A DNA stretch of 56,256 bases. It comes from an uncultured Bacteroidales bacterium (GTDB lineage: Bacteria > Bacteroidota > Bacteroidia > Bacteroidales > UBA932). Position numbers and translations under genes: made by a program. Shown piece by piece: positions 15,510 to 23,590 of the stretch (positions are counted from its first letter, which is position 1; each line of letters starts with the position of its first letter). The stretch is from the NCBI GenBank assembly GCA_944326325.1, contig CALVDQ010000015.1, positions 1 through 56,256 of the forward strand. Direction: 5' to 3'. Below the pieces are notes generated by a model that saw only the letters and a list, made by a program, of their open reading frames with translations, was not told the origin of the DNA and did not search any database.

Positions 15510-16361
15510 ATGGATTCGGCTGGACAGACTAAAAAAAGGGTGGCTATACAGGGCTATTCCGGATGTTTCCACGAGCAGGCTGCCAGGATTTTCTACGGAA
15601 AGCTGGACGGGAGCGTACCCGATATTGTCGAATGTGCGACTTTCGACGACCTGTACAGGTCTCTGGATGCAGGCAAGGCGGATGCCGCCATAATGGCGAT
15701 TGAAAATACGGTTTCGGGAGGTCTGCTCCCCAATTTCGAGCTTCTCCGGAAGTATAACGTGAAGATAAAGGGCGAGGTCTTCCTGCGTATACAGCAGAAC
15801 CTGATGGCCCTGCCGGGGCAGAGTATAGAGGACATAAAGGAAGTGAGGACGCATTATATGGCAATAAACCAGACAAGGCCGTTTTTCCGGAGCTGCCCCT
15901 GGATAAGGCTCGTGGAGTCGGAAGATACCGCCAAGAGCGCGGCTGACATTGCGGAAGCGCGTCTGGAGGGGGTTGGTGCCGTTGCATCGCTTCTCGCTGC
16001 CGAACTTTACGGACTTGAGGTGTTGAAGGAAAGCATAGAGACGTATAAGCAGAATTTCACGCGCTTCCTTATATTGGACGACAGCATAGCCGTCCCGAAG
16101 GAGAAGGTCAACAAGGTTTCGTTGTGCTTTACCCTTCCTCACAAGGCGGGTTCCCTGGCCCAGGTGCTGACGATACTGTCCTTCTATGAGATGAACCTTA
16201 CAAGGATCCAGTCACTCCCTATTCCCGGGAAGACCTGGCAGTATTTCTTCTATGCGGATATAAAGTTCGACAGCTATCTGAGGTACAGCCAGGCGATTTC
16301 GGCAGTGAGGCCGCTTATGGATGACCTGAATATCCTCGGGGAATACGAATGCGGAGTGTGA
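15510..16361 (+). CDS. pheA: Prephenate dehydratase
   Basis: Converts prephenate to phenylpyruvate, the committed step to phenylalanine. The 283-residue monofunctional enzyme has the dehydratase domain (about 8-190), including the signature KQNFTRF, and a C-terminal ACT domain. In the ACT domain the GALV-type segment reads KAGSL, and the ESRP-type segment reads RIQSLP, with Leu where many feedback-inhibited enzymes have Arg. The ATG at 15510 follows the attenuator T-run. The frame is open further upstream through the terminator, but that part encodes no family sequence. No chorismate mutase domain is fused here; it is on the last gene of the operon. Confidence 0.94.
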   Translation: MDSAGQTKKRVAIQGYSGCFHEQAARIFYGKLDGSVPDIVECATFDDLYRSLDAGKADAAIMAIENTVSGGLLPNFELLRKYNVKIKGEVFLRIQQNLMALPGQSIEDIKEVRTHYMAINQTRPFFRSCPWIRLVESEDTAKSAADIAEARLEGVGAVASLLAAELYGLEVLKESIETYKQNFTRFLILDDSIAVPKEKVNKVSLCFTLPHKAGSLAQVLTILSFYEMNLTRIQSLPIPGKTWQYFFYADIKFDSYLRYSQAISAVRPLMDDLNILGEYECGV

Positions 16362-16431
16362 AGACGGGATGGCGACGGGAGGCTGGCAGGCTGCCAGGTA
16401 ATGGAAAGTTCGGAATAAAAATGACAAAGTT

Positions 16432-17637
16432 ATGATAATACGACCGGCTAAAAGGACAGAATCCGTACAGGAATATTATTTCTCACGGAAACTTAAGGAA
16501 ATAGACAGGATGAATGCAGAGAGGGACTCTGCCGGAAGGGAAAGGATAATCAATCTCGGGATCGGGGCTCCCGACGGGATGCCTCCGGCCGCTGCGATAG
16601 AGGCTCTCAGGGAGTCGGCTTCGCAGCCGGGAAACCATGCCTACCAGAGCTATATCGGGATTCCGCAACTCCGCCAGGCATTTGCGGACTGGTACTCCCG
16701 GTATTATCATGTGGAACTCGATCCTGCAAGGGAGATACAGCCACTTGCCGGGTCGAAGGAGGGAATCCTTCTGATTTCGCTCGCGTTCCTTGACAAGGGG
16801 GACAAGGTGCTTGTACCGGATCCGGGGTATCCGACATATTCGTCTGCTTCTGCACTCACGGAGGCGGAGATTGTTAGCTATGACCTGCTTGAAGATCATG
16901 GATGGCAGCCGGATTTCGACGCCCTTGAAAAGACGGACCTTTCGGGGGTCAAGATAATGTGGACCAACTATCCGAATATGCCTACAGGGGCTCCCGCCAC
17001 GATGGAGCTATATGCCAGACTGGTGGATTTCGGCCGCAGGCACGGGATAATGATCTGCAATGACAATCCGTACAGCTTCATCCTGAACGACAATCCGCTC
17101 TCGATATTGGCCGTGCCTGGCGCAAAGGACTGTTGTCTCGAACTGAATTCCCTCAGCAAGGCGCACAATATGTCGGGATGGCGTGTCGGGATGGTCGCGG
17201 CGGATGCACAGGTGATTTCCCAGATACTCAAGGTAAAGAGCCAGATGGATTCGGGGATGTTCAAACCTCTGCAGCTTGCGGCTGCGGCTGCCCTTGCGCA
17301 GGGACCGGAATGGTTCAGGGCCCTGAATGACGGGTACGCGGTACGAAAGGTGCTTGCCGGCCGTATTTTCGACATCATCGGGGCTGAATACGACAAGGAC
17401 AGCAGCGGGATGTTCCTGTGGGGCAGGGTGCCTCGGGACTGCAGGTTCCTGGGAGAAGGGGCGCCGGATGTCTCGTTGGGCGAGAGGGTGTCGGACCGGA
17501 TACTCTACGGTGCAGGAGTATTCATTACCCCGGGATTCATTTTCGGGAAGAACGGAAGGGATTACATACGCATTTCCCTTTGCGCGAAACCTGAGGTTCT
17601 CGAAAGGTCGGCAGAGAAGATAATGGAACTGGCATGA
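16432..17637 (+). CDS. Class I/II aminotransferase, probably aromatic
   Basis: Pyridoxal phosphate aminotransferase of fold type I, 401 residues. The cofactor lysine is in NSLSKAHNMSGWRVGM, and the Asn/Asp/Tyr cofactor contacts are in NYPNMPTG and ICNDNPYSF. Lying between pheA and tyrA, it is well placed to transaminate phenylpyruvate and 4-hydroxyphenylpyruvate to Phe and Tyr. That role is inferred from context, because relatives also include aspartate and LL-diaminopimelate aminotransferases. The 70-base gap after pheA contains a small hairpin (CTGGCA/TGCCAG, 16383-16397). The downstream tyrA start is ten bases past its stop. Confidence 0.88.
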   Translation: MIIRPAKRTESVQEYYFSRKLKEIDRMNAERDSAGRERIINLGIGAPDGMPPAAAIEALRESASQPGNHAYQSYIGIPQLRQAFADWYSRYYHVELDPAREIQPLAGSKEGILLISLAFLDKGDKVLVPDPGYPTYSSASALTEAEIVSYDLLEDHGWQPDFDALEKTDLSGVKIMWTNYPNMPTGAPATMELYARLVDFGRRHGIMICNDNPYSFILNDNPLSILAVPGAKDCCLELNSLSKAHNMSGWRVGMVAADAQVISQILKVKSQMDSGMFKPLQLAAAAALAQGPEWFRALNDGYAVRKVLAGRIFDIIGAEYDKDSSGMFLWGRVPRDCRFLGEGAPDVSLGERVSDRILYGAGVFITPGFIFGKNGRDYIRISLCAKPEVLERSAEKIMELA

Positions 17638-17647
17638 AGATATTCAA

Positions 17648-18523
17648 ATGATGCAGCAGATGAAGACAGGGATAATCGGCCTTGGCCTGATCGGCGGGTC
17701 AATGGCTATAGATCTGAGACGGAAAGGTTTCGCCGGCAGCATCGCCGGGGTGGAAGCCGACAAGGTAAATGCCGCTGCGGCATTGAACATGGGACTTGTC
17801 GACAGGCTTGTGACACTGGAGGAATGTGTGTCGGAGTGCGACCTTGTAGTACTGGCAGTGCCGGTAGGGGCTGCCGTGAAGATGCTTCCGGAGATTCTGG
17901 ATATGTTCTCGAAGGAAGACGCACAGGGAAAATGCCGCAAGACGGTCATCGACGTGTGTTCGACAAAGGAGCAGCTGGTGAAAATCGCGCATTATCATCC
18001 GATGCGTTCCCGTTATGTCGCCACGCATCCGATGGCCGGTACGGAATACTCCGGTCCGTGGGCTGCAATGCCGGGTCTTTTTGACGGGAAGGCCTGTATC
18101 ATCTGCAACCATGAGGAATCGGATCCGGCAGCGGTGCATATTGTGGAGAAAATGTATGACTGCCTGAACATGAGGCCCATATACATGAATGCCGTAAACC
18201 ATGATGTCCATGCTGCCTATGTCTCGCATATCTCGCACATAACCTCCTTCGCCCTGGCCCTGACGGTGCTTGACAAGGAAAAGAACGAGAAACACATCTT
18301 TGACCTTGCTTCCGGCGGCTTTTCCTCGACTGTTCGCCTTGCCAAGAGCAACGCGGATATGTGGGTGCCGATATTCTCCCAGAACAGGGAGAATATTCTT
18401 CGGGTGCTGGATACCTATATAGAGAAAATAAACGCATTCCGTAAGGCTATAGACGGTTTTGACGAAGAGGGGATCCGTTCTCTGATAGTGGATGCCAACC
18501 GGATAAAACGGATAATAAGATGA
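17648..18523 (+). CDS. tyrA: Prephenate dehydrogenase
   Basis: Oxidatively decarboxylates prephenate to 4-hydroxyphenylpyruvate, the committed step to tyrosine. The 291-residue protein starts with a Rossmann motif GLGLIGGS, then a helical dimerisation domain containing ATHPMAGTE and NHDVHAAYVSHISH, both characteristic of TyrA. The start could also be the internal ATG four codons later (17660), because the family core begins at KTGIIG. It has no fused chorismate mutase or ACT domain. Coupling is likely, since it begins ten bases after the aminotransferase stop. Confidence 0.93.
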   Translation: MMQQMKTGIIGLGLIGGSMAIDLRRKGFAGSIAGVEADKVNAAAALNMGLVDRLVTLEECVSECDLVVLAVPVGAAVKMLPEILDMFSKEDAQGKCRKTVIDVCSTKEQLVKIAHYHPMRSRYVATHPMAGTEYSGPWAAMPGLFDGKACIICNHEESDPAAVHIVEKMYDCLNMRPIYMNAVNHDVHAAYVSHISHITSFALALTVLDKEKNEKHIFDLASGGFSSTVRLAKSNADMWVPIFSQNRENILRVLDTYIEKINAFRKAIDGFDEEGIRSLIVDANRIKRIIR

Positions 18524-18563
18524 TGTCCGGCATAAGTAAGGAATATTAACAAATGGATATATT

Positions 18564-19685
18564 ATGGAAAAGAGACTTGACATTATTCCCCTGAAGGAAT
18601 GGAATCTGTTCAATTTGTTCAATGACAAGCGGCCTCTGCTGATCGCCGGGCCGTGCAGCGCGGAGTCGGAAATACAGATAATGGAGACGGCCCGCGGACT
18701 AAAGGCTTTGGGCGTAAGTGTATTCCGTGCCGGAATATGGAAGCCGCGCACACATCCCAACACATTCGAGGGAGTCGGAACTCCGGGGCTGAAATGGATG
18801 CAGCGCGTTAAGAATGAGCTCGGAATGAAGATCTGTACCGAAGTCGCGAGCGAGAAGCATATCTTTGACTGCATGAAATTCGGTGTGGACATGGTCTGGA
18901 TCGGGGCGCGGACCACAGCGAATCCGTTCCTTGTACAGGAGATAGCCGATGCATTGAAAGATACCGACATTCCTGTGCTGGTGAAAAATCCCGTGAATCC
19001 GGATCTGGATCTGTGGATAGGTGCCCTGGAACGGCTTAACCAGGCCGGAGTGAAGAAACTCGGCGTCATTCACCGCGGATTCTCGACATCGGAGAAAATC
19101 CCTTACAGGAACAGGCCGGACTGGCAGATTGCCATAGAATTGAGGACACGTTATCCGGAACTGCCGTTCTTCTGTGACCCGAGCCACATGGGAGGGGCCA
19201 AGCAGTATCTCCAGGAAATTTCCCAGACGTCCCTCGATCTCGGTCTCGACGGTCTTATGATAGAGTCGCACTGCGATCCTACCTGTGCCCTGAGCGATGC
19301 CAAGCAGCAACTGACCCCTGCCGAACTGGCCGGAATGATGCAGAAGCTGGTAGTCCGTGAAAATGATTCCGACAGTCCGGAATACAGGGAGAACATCCAC
19401 CAACTGAGGGCAAAGATCGATGTCATCGATGAAAGCCTGCTGTACCTTCTGAGTTCGAGGATGAACATAAGCCGGCAGATCGGGGAATACAAGAAAGAAA
19501 ACAACATCGCGATACTCCAGACTTCGCGCTGGGATTCTCTTCTTGAGAAGGTCGTGGCGCGAGGCGCTGAGCAGGGACTTTCCGAAAAATTCGTTTCTAC
19601 GGTCTTCAACGCAATACACGATGCTTCCGTCCAGGTGCAGAACGGAATCCTGACCGGAGGGGAAGCGGTGTCTGAAAAAGAATAG
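18564..19685 (+). CDS. aroF: DAHP synthase fused to chorismate mutase
   Basis: A bifunctional enzyme. Residues about 1-265 form a type I-beta 3-deoxy-7-phosphoheptulonate synthase (first step of the shikimate pathway), with LIAGPCSAES, AGIWKPRT, the IHRGFS segment and DPSHMGG. Residues about 280-365 form an AroQ-type chorismate mutase with the helix beginning LRAKIDVIDESLLYLLSSRM. The fusion, in this order, is characteristic of Bacteroidetes. As last gene of the leader-controlled operon it supplies both the entry step and the branch-point mutase missing from PheA and TyrA. The operon therefore covers pathway entry and both terminal branches. Confidence 0.94.
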   Translation: MEKRLDIIPLKEWNLFNLFNDKRPLLIAGPCSAESEIQIMETARGLKALGVSVFRAGIWKPRTHPNTFEGVGTPGLKWMQRVKNELGMKICTEVASEKHIFDCMKFGVDMVWIGARTTANPFLVQEIADALKDTDIPVLVKNPVNPDLDLWIGALERLNQAGVKKLGVIHRGFSTSEKIPYRNRPDWQIAIELRTRYPELPFFCDPSHMGGAKQYLQEISQTSLDLGLDGLMIESHCDPTCALSDAKQQLTPAELAGMMQKLVVRENDSDSPEYRENIHQLRAKIDVIDESLLYLLSSRMNISRQIGEYKKENNIAILQTSRWDSLLEKVVARGAEQGLSEKFVSTVFNAIHDASVQVQNGILTGGEAVSEKE

Positions 19686-19716
19686 GATCCCGGAAATGCG
19701 GCGGCCTGTCCCGGAA

Positions 19717-20862
19717 TCAGGATTTCTGCCCGGGCTGCACCAGACCGTTCAGGAGACTGCAGAATATGGCTGTTTCCTTTTCTGACAGGAAAGCGGCCTC
19801 TATTGGTACCTGGAACATTCTTTTCTTGAGTGTTTCAGGTATATTTTCCATATCCCTAATCCTCTGGCTGTCCTTTTCCGTGGTCACTACCAGGGCTGTC
19901 GGTTCGCTTTCCGCGGCTCCGGATATCGTCCTGATGTCAGGTTCGGTGAATCTGTGGTGGTCTCCGAATACGAGGTGTCCGGAAATCCTGTATTTTCCAG
20001 ACAGGAATGCCATCAGAGGAGTGTCATCGGCTATGCCTGTAAATACGATGGCCCTCGGCGCGTAGACGTAGTGCGGGTCTCCTTCAGGGAATACTGCCGT
20101 AGGGGTGCAGTAGCTGATTGTAGAGAACAGAAGCGTCTGTTTCCTGCCCCACGGGTTTGTCCCCTGCATCGTTGCGAGGTCAAAGCCCCTTAACTTCAAT
20201 GATCCGGCCCATTCGAGCCTTTGCGTGTCGTCGAGGTAGGTCGGACACTTGCTTATGATGATTAAGTCTGCTGCGAAGGTCCTTTCCCTGAGATCCCTGA
20301 GCCGGCCGAGAGGAAGCAGCATATCCTTGCAGACTGGGTGATGGAAGTCTATCAGGAGGATGGACAGATGAGGCTTCAGGACTCTGTGCTGAAGCACGTC
20401 ATCAAGTATGATCACGTCTGCGGCAGGAAATTCCCTGTCACGGCATTTTCTGGCTTTTTTCGAGGTTCCGAGGCTTTCCGGTCTGGCCAGGAAACCGCAG
20501 CCTTCCACCCTGTCGGCATCTACGGCGACCGTGATGTCCGGGAATTTGTTCTTTATCTGCAGCGGTTCGTCTCCGGCGAATGCCGCGCTGCTGTCTGTCG
20601 TAACCTGCTGGAATCCTTTGCTTTTACGTCTGTAGCCCCTGGACAGGACCGCTATGTGTTTTCCCTGGAAGGCTTTGAGGGAGAGCAGGGTCCTGACCGC
20701 AAGTTCCGTATGCGGGGTCTTTCCTGTCCCGCCCACGGTGATGTTGCCGAAACCTATTGCCGGGACTTCGGCCCGGACAGCTTTCCTGATGCCTTTGTCG
20801 TACAGGAAATGCCTGGCTTTCAGGATCAGGTAGTACGGCGCGAGCAGTATATTGTCAATCAT
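19717..20862 (-). CDS. lpxK: Tetraacyldisaccharide 4'-kinase
   Basis: Phosphorylates the 4' position of the lipid A disaccharide at the inner face of the cytoplasmic membrane. The 381-residue protein has the N-terminal membrane-associated helix, then a Walker A motif GGTGKT at 44-49 in FGNITVGGTGKTP, and the family segments LSRGYRRKSKG and DDVLQHR. It begins 39 bases after the dusB stop on the same strand with no promoter box between, so it probably belongs to the riboswitch-led metK-dusB-lpxK transcript. Its 3' end converges with the aroF gene. Confidence 0.93.
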   Translation of the reverse strand: MIDNILLAPYYLILKARHFLYDKGIRKAVRAEVPAIGFGNITVGGTGKTPHTELAVRTLLSLKAFQGKHIAVLSRGYRRKSKGFQQVTTDSSAAFAGDEPLQIKNKFPDITVAVDADRVEGCGFLARPESLGTSKKARKCRDREFPAADVIILDDVLQHRVLKPHLSILLIDFHHPVCKDMLLPLGRLRDLRERTFAADLIIISKCPTYLDDTQRLEWAGSLKLRGFDLATMQGTNPWGRKQTLLFSTISYCTPTAVFPEGDPHYVYAPRAIVFTGIADDTPLMAFLSGKYRISGHLVFGDHHRFTEPDIRTISGAAESEPTALVVTTEKDSQRIRDMENIPETLKKRMFQVPIEAAFLSEKETAIFCSLLNGLVQPGQKS

Positions 20863-20901
20863 ACGGTGTATTGTAGTTTAAATCACATTTCCCAAGTTTT
20901 T

Positions 20902-21909
20902 TCACACACAGGCCGTGCCCCATCGGGATTCCACGTAGTCGAGGGTGTCGTACAGTTCGCCGGGGTCGTTGAGAGTCACGAGCCTGAGCCTTGTTTCCTT
21001 GAAGTCCGGAAGACCCTTGAAATACGCGGACAGATGGCGCCTCATTTCAAGTACGCCGACCTTTTCTCCCTTGACTTCAACCGACTTGGCGAGGTGCCTC
21101 TTGGCAAGGGCCACCCTTTCCGGAACGCTCATGGGCGGGAGCTTCTCTCCGGTGTCAAGATAGTGCCTTATCTCCCGGAAGATCCAAGGATGCCCGTAAG
21201 TCGCCCTTCCGATCATGATGCCGTCGACACCGTACCGTTCAAAACATTCCCTGGCCTTCTCCGGAGAGTCGATGTCTCCGTTCCCTATGATGGGGATGTG
21301 CATCCTCGGGTTCTCCTTTACCTTGCCGATAAGTGTCCAGTCAGCTTCGCCCTTGTACATCTGGGCGCGGGTTCTCCCGTGGATCGTGAGAGCCTTTATG
21401 CCGGTATCCTGCAGCCTTTCCGCGAGGTCGACTATGATCCTGGAATTTTCATCCCAACCCAGCCGTGTCTTCACGGTTACCGGGAGTTTCACTGCGTCCA
21501 CGACCATTTTCGTGATCTGTACCATCTTGTCGGGCTCCTTCATCATGCCGGAACCGGCTCCGCGACGGGCTATCTTGCTGACCGGGCAGCCGAAATTGAT
21601 GTCGATCAGGTCTGCTCCATACCCGCCCACGAGTTCCGCGGCTTTTTCAGCCATTTTGGCGGCGTCGACCATGGCTTCAGGAATATTACCGTATATCTGG
21701 ATGCCTATGGGCGCTTCATAGCCGTAGGTGAGCAGTTTCGCAAGGGATTTCTTCGCATCGCGAATGAGCCCGTCGGAGGACACGAATTCGGTATACATCA
21801 TATCCGCTCCGAATTCCTTGCAGACGAAGCGGAAGGATGCGTCGGTCACGTCTTCCATCGGGGCGAGGAAGAGAGGCCTGTCCCTGAGTTCGATTTCCCC
21901 TATCTTCAT
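20902..21909 (-). CDS. dusB: tRNA-dihydrouridine synthase, DusB type
   Basis: Flavin enzyme that reduces uridines in tRNA. The 335-residue protein starts [18 protein letters not shown] and shows the family motifs EDVTDASFR, DINFGCP with the catalytic C108, and the flavin contacts VKTRLGWDE and IIGNGDI. The frame runs 17 codons further upstream. The ATG at 21909 overlaps the metK stop as TAATG, the family core starts there, and the extension overlaps metK, so this start is favoured. Translation is probably coupled to metK. Confidence 0.92.
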   Translation of the reverse strand: MKIGEIELRDRPLFLAPMEDVTDASFRFVCKEFGADMMYTEFVSSDGLIRDAKKSLAKLLTYGYEAPIGIQIYGNIPEAMVDAAKMAEKAAELVGGYGADLIDINFGCPVSKIARRGAGSGMMKEPDKMVQITKMVVDAVKLPVTVKTRLGWDENSRIIVDLAERLQDTGIKALTIHGRTRAQMYKGEADWTLIGKVKENPRMHIPIIGNGDIDSPEKARECFERYGVDGIMIGRATYGHPWIFREIRHYLDTGEKLPPMSVPERVALAKRHLAKSVEVKGEKVGVLEMRRHLSAYFKGLPDFKETRLRLVTLNDPGELYDTLDYVESRWGTACV

Positions 21910-23243
21910 TACAGGCCGAAGGCTTTCTTTATCATGTCCACGGAATCGAGCGTCTCCCATCCGAAGAACTGCACGAATTCCTGGGTCTTCTTCCCGTCGC
22001 GGATGACCTCCACAAAGTCCTTGTATGGCTTTCTTCCGACGTGTCCGTAGGCTGCGGTAGGTTCGTAGATCGGTTTCTTGAGCTGGAACTTCTCGATTAT
22101 CTTCGCGGGCCTGAGGTCGAACAGTTCGTTTATCCTGCCTGCTATGTATGAGTCGCTAAACCGCTCCCCGGAAGCATTTCCGGCTGCTGTCCCGTAGGTG
22201 TTCACATAGATGCTGACTGGACGGGCGACCCCGATGGCGTAGGAGATCTGTACAAGGATTTCCTTGGCCAGGCCGGCAGCCACCATGTTCTTGGCTATGT
22301 ATCTCGCCGCATATGCCGCTGATCGGTCGACTTTGGAAGGGTCCTTTCCCGAGAAGGCCCCGCCTCCATGAGCACCTTTGCCTCCGTAAGTATCTACGAT
22401 GATTTTCCTTCCGGTGAGCCCTGTATCTCCGTGCGGGCCGCCGATGACGAATTTTCCGGTTGGGTTGACATGCAGGATATAACCGTCCTTGAACAGGGCC
22501 GCAGTTTCCGCCGGGAGCTCCTCTATCAGGGCAGGGATCAGGATTTCCTGTACATCCTTCCTGATTTTAGACTGCATTGCCGCGTCCACGCGTTTCTGTC
22601 CGTACTGGTCGCAGGCTTCGCGGTAGCTCATGTTCCCGAGCTCAGCCGGTACGAATTCATCGTGTTGGGTGGAGATGACTATGGTGTGGATTTTAATGGG
22701 GCGGTGTGTGATGTCATCGTATTCTACGGTGAACTGGGATTTGGAGTCGGGCCTCAGGTAAGGCATCTTCTCCGGTGTCTTCTTCCTGATTTCGGAAAGG
22801 ATTACAAGCGCCTTGTGTGCCAGGGCGAGAGGAAGCGGCATATATTCGGCCGTCTCGTCGCAGGCGTAGCCGAACATCATTCCCTGGTCTCCGGCTCCCT
22901 GTTCTTCCGCATTTTCCGTCACCACGCCGCGGTTTATGTCCTGGGACTGTTCATGGAGGGCGGAGATCACCCCGCAGGAGTTGCCGTCGAACATATATTC
23001 GGCCTTGTTGTAGCCGATCCTGTTTATTGTCCTTCGGGCGACGCTCTGGATGTCTACGTATGCTTCGTCCGACCGTACCTCTCCGCCGACGACTACGAGT
23101 CCGGTGCTGCAGAATGTCTCGCAGGCAACCTTGGCTTCAGGGTCCTGACGGAGGAATTCGTCGAGTATTGCGTCCGATATCTGGTCCGAGACCTTGTCCG
23201 GATGTCCTTCGGATACTGATTCTGATGTAAATAGATAAGACAT
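21909..23243 (-). CDS. metK: S-adenosylmethionine synthetase
   Basis: Makes S-adenosylmethionine from methionine and ATP. The 444-residue protein has the N-terminal signature [15 protein letters not shown] with H14, the hexapeptide GDQGMM and the phosphate-binding [19 protein letters not shown]. It is longer than the E. coli enzyme (384 residues), as in other Bacteroidetes, with the extra length in internal loops and the C-terminus. It is the first gene of metK-dusB-lpxK and lies behind a SAM-II-type riboswitch and terminator, consistent with repression by its own product. Confidence 0.96.
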   Translation of the reverse strand: MSYLFTSESVSEGHPDKVSDQISDAILDEFLRQDPEAKVACETFCSTGLVVVGGEVRSDEAYVDIQSVARRTINRIGYNKAEYMFDGNSCGVISALHEQSQDINRGVVTENAEEQGAGDQGMMFGYACDETAEYMPLPLALAHKALVILSEIRKKTPEKMPYLRPDSKSQFTVEYDDITHRPIKIHTIVISTQHDEFVPAELGNMSYREACDQYGQKRVDAAMQSKIRKDVQEILIPALIEELPAETAALFKDGYILHVNPTGKFVIGGPHGDTGLTGRKIIVDTYGGKGAHGGGAFSGKDPSKVDRSAAYAARYIAKNMVAAGLAKEILVQISYAIGVARPVSIYVNTYGTAAGNASGERFSDSYIAGRINELFDLRPAKIIEKFQLKKPIYEPTAAYGHVGRKPYKDFVEVIRDGKKTQEFVQFFGWETLDSVDMIKKAFGL

Positions 23244-23317
23244 ATCGTTGAAATTTTAACAGTTCCGTGCAGCTTCCATATCCGCAGTGCCGGCAGCTGC
23301 GGGGGCTTGGGCCGCAT

Positions 23318-23345
23318 AAAAAAAGCCCCTTCAGAAATGAGGAGC
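23318..23345 (-). terminator. Terminator of the metK leader
   Basis: On the minus strand GCTCCT (23340-23345) pairs with AGGGGC (23325-23330, one T-G pair) around a nine-base loop and is followed by seven T. It lies between the SAM-II aptamer and metK, so it can serve as the expression platform. Confidence 0.75.
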
Positions 23346-23389
23346 GAAAAACCGTTATCTAAAATATTTGCGGTCACGGCAGGGCCGGA

Positions 23390-23445
23390 CAGTCATTTTA
23401 GCATTTTTTTGTGTGGTTGCAAGCAGCCAAATCTCTCCACATTTC
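23390..23445 (-). ncRNA. SAM-II-type riboswitch aptamer upstream of metK
   Basis: On the minus strand P1 is TGTGG (23437-23441) with CCACA (23412-23416). Between them comes GATTT, then a short variable stretch, then TTGCAA, as in the SAM-II consensus. After an A-rich linker follows GCTAAAA (23396-23402), the conserved 3' element. ATTTGGC in the loop can pair with GCTAAAAT to form the pseudoknot. SAM-II aptamers are known from alphaproteobacteria and Bacteroidetes near methionine genes. The predicted transcript start (about 23445) lies only a few bases before P1. CTAAAAT of the aptamer can alternatively pair with ATTTTAG (23359-23365) downstream. Confidence 0.8.
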
Positions 23446-23451
23446 AGGGTG

Positions 23452-23481
23452 CAAAGATATGAAGTTTTTATATCATTCCAA
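23452..23481 (-). promoter_or_regulatory. Predicted promoter of metK-dusB-lpxK
   Basis: On the minus strand TTG (23479-23481), a 19-base spacer and TATCTTTG (23452-23459) form a full Bacteroidetes-type promoter immediately upstream of the riboswitch. Confidence 0.75.
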
Positions 23482-23542
23482 AAAAATCCGCAGCGGAATC
23501 GGGGAAATCGGGCCGTATTCCGGCCTGGATAAGACAACGAAA

Positions 23543-23569
23543 AACAGCCGGGATCACATCCCGGCTGTT
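23543..23569 (-). terminator. Intrinsic terminator of the TonB-dependent receptor gene
   Basis: A perfect 12-bp stem, AACAGCCGGGAT (23543-23554) with ATCCCGGCTGTT (23558-23569), has a three-base loop. It has T-runs on both sides and so can act on both strands. It lies 21 bases past the receptor stop codon. Confidence 0.9.
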
Positions 23570-23590
23570 TTTTATGGATTTAGGAAAATC

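Noticed and set aside
17699..19069. A 456-codon minus-strand frame across tyrA and aroF
   Set aside because: It is antisense to two certain enzymes and shows no domain of its own.
19686..19716. A terminator between the convergent aroF and lpxK genes
   Set aside because: The CCCGG copies there are direct, not inverted, and there is no T-run.
20338..22050. A 570-codon plus-strand frame across lpxK, dusB and metK
   Set aside because: It is antisense to three certain genes and crosses their boundaries, so it is an artefact of codon bias.
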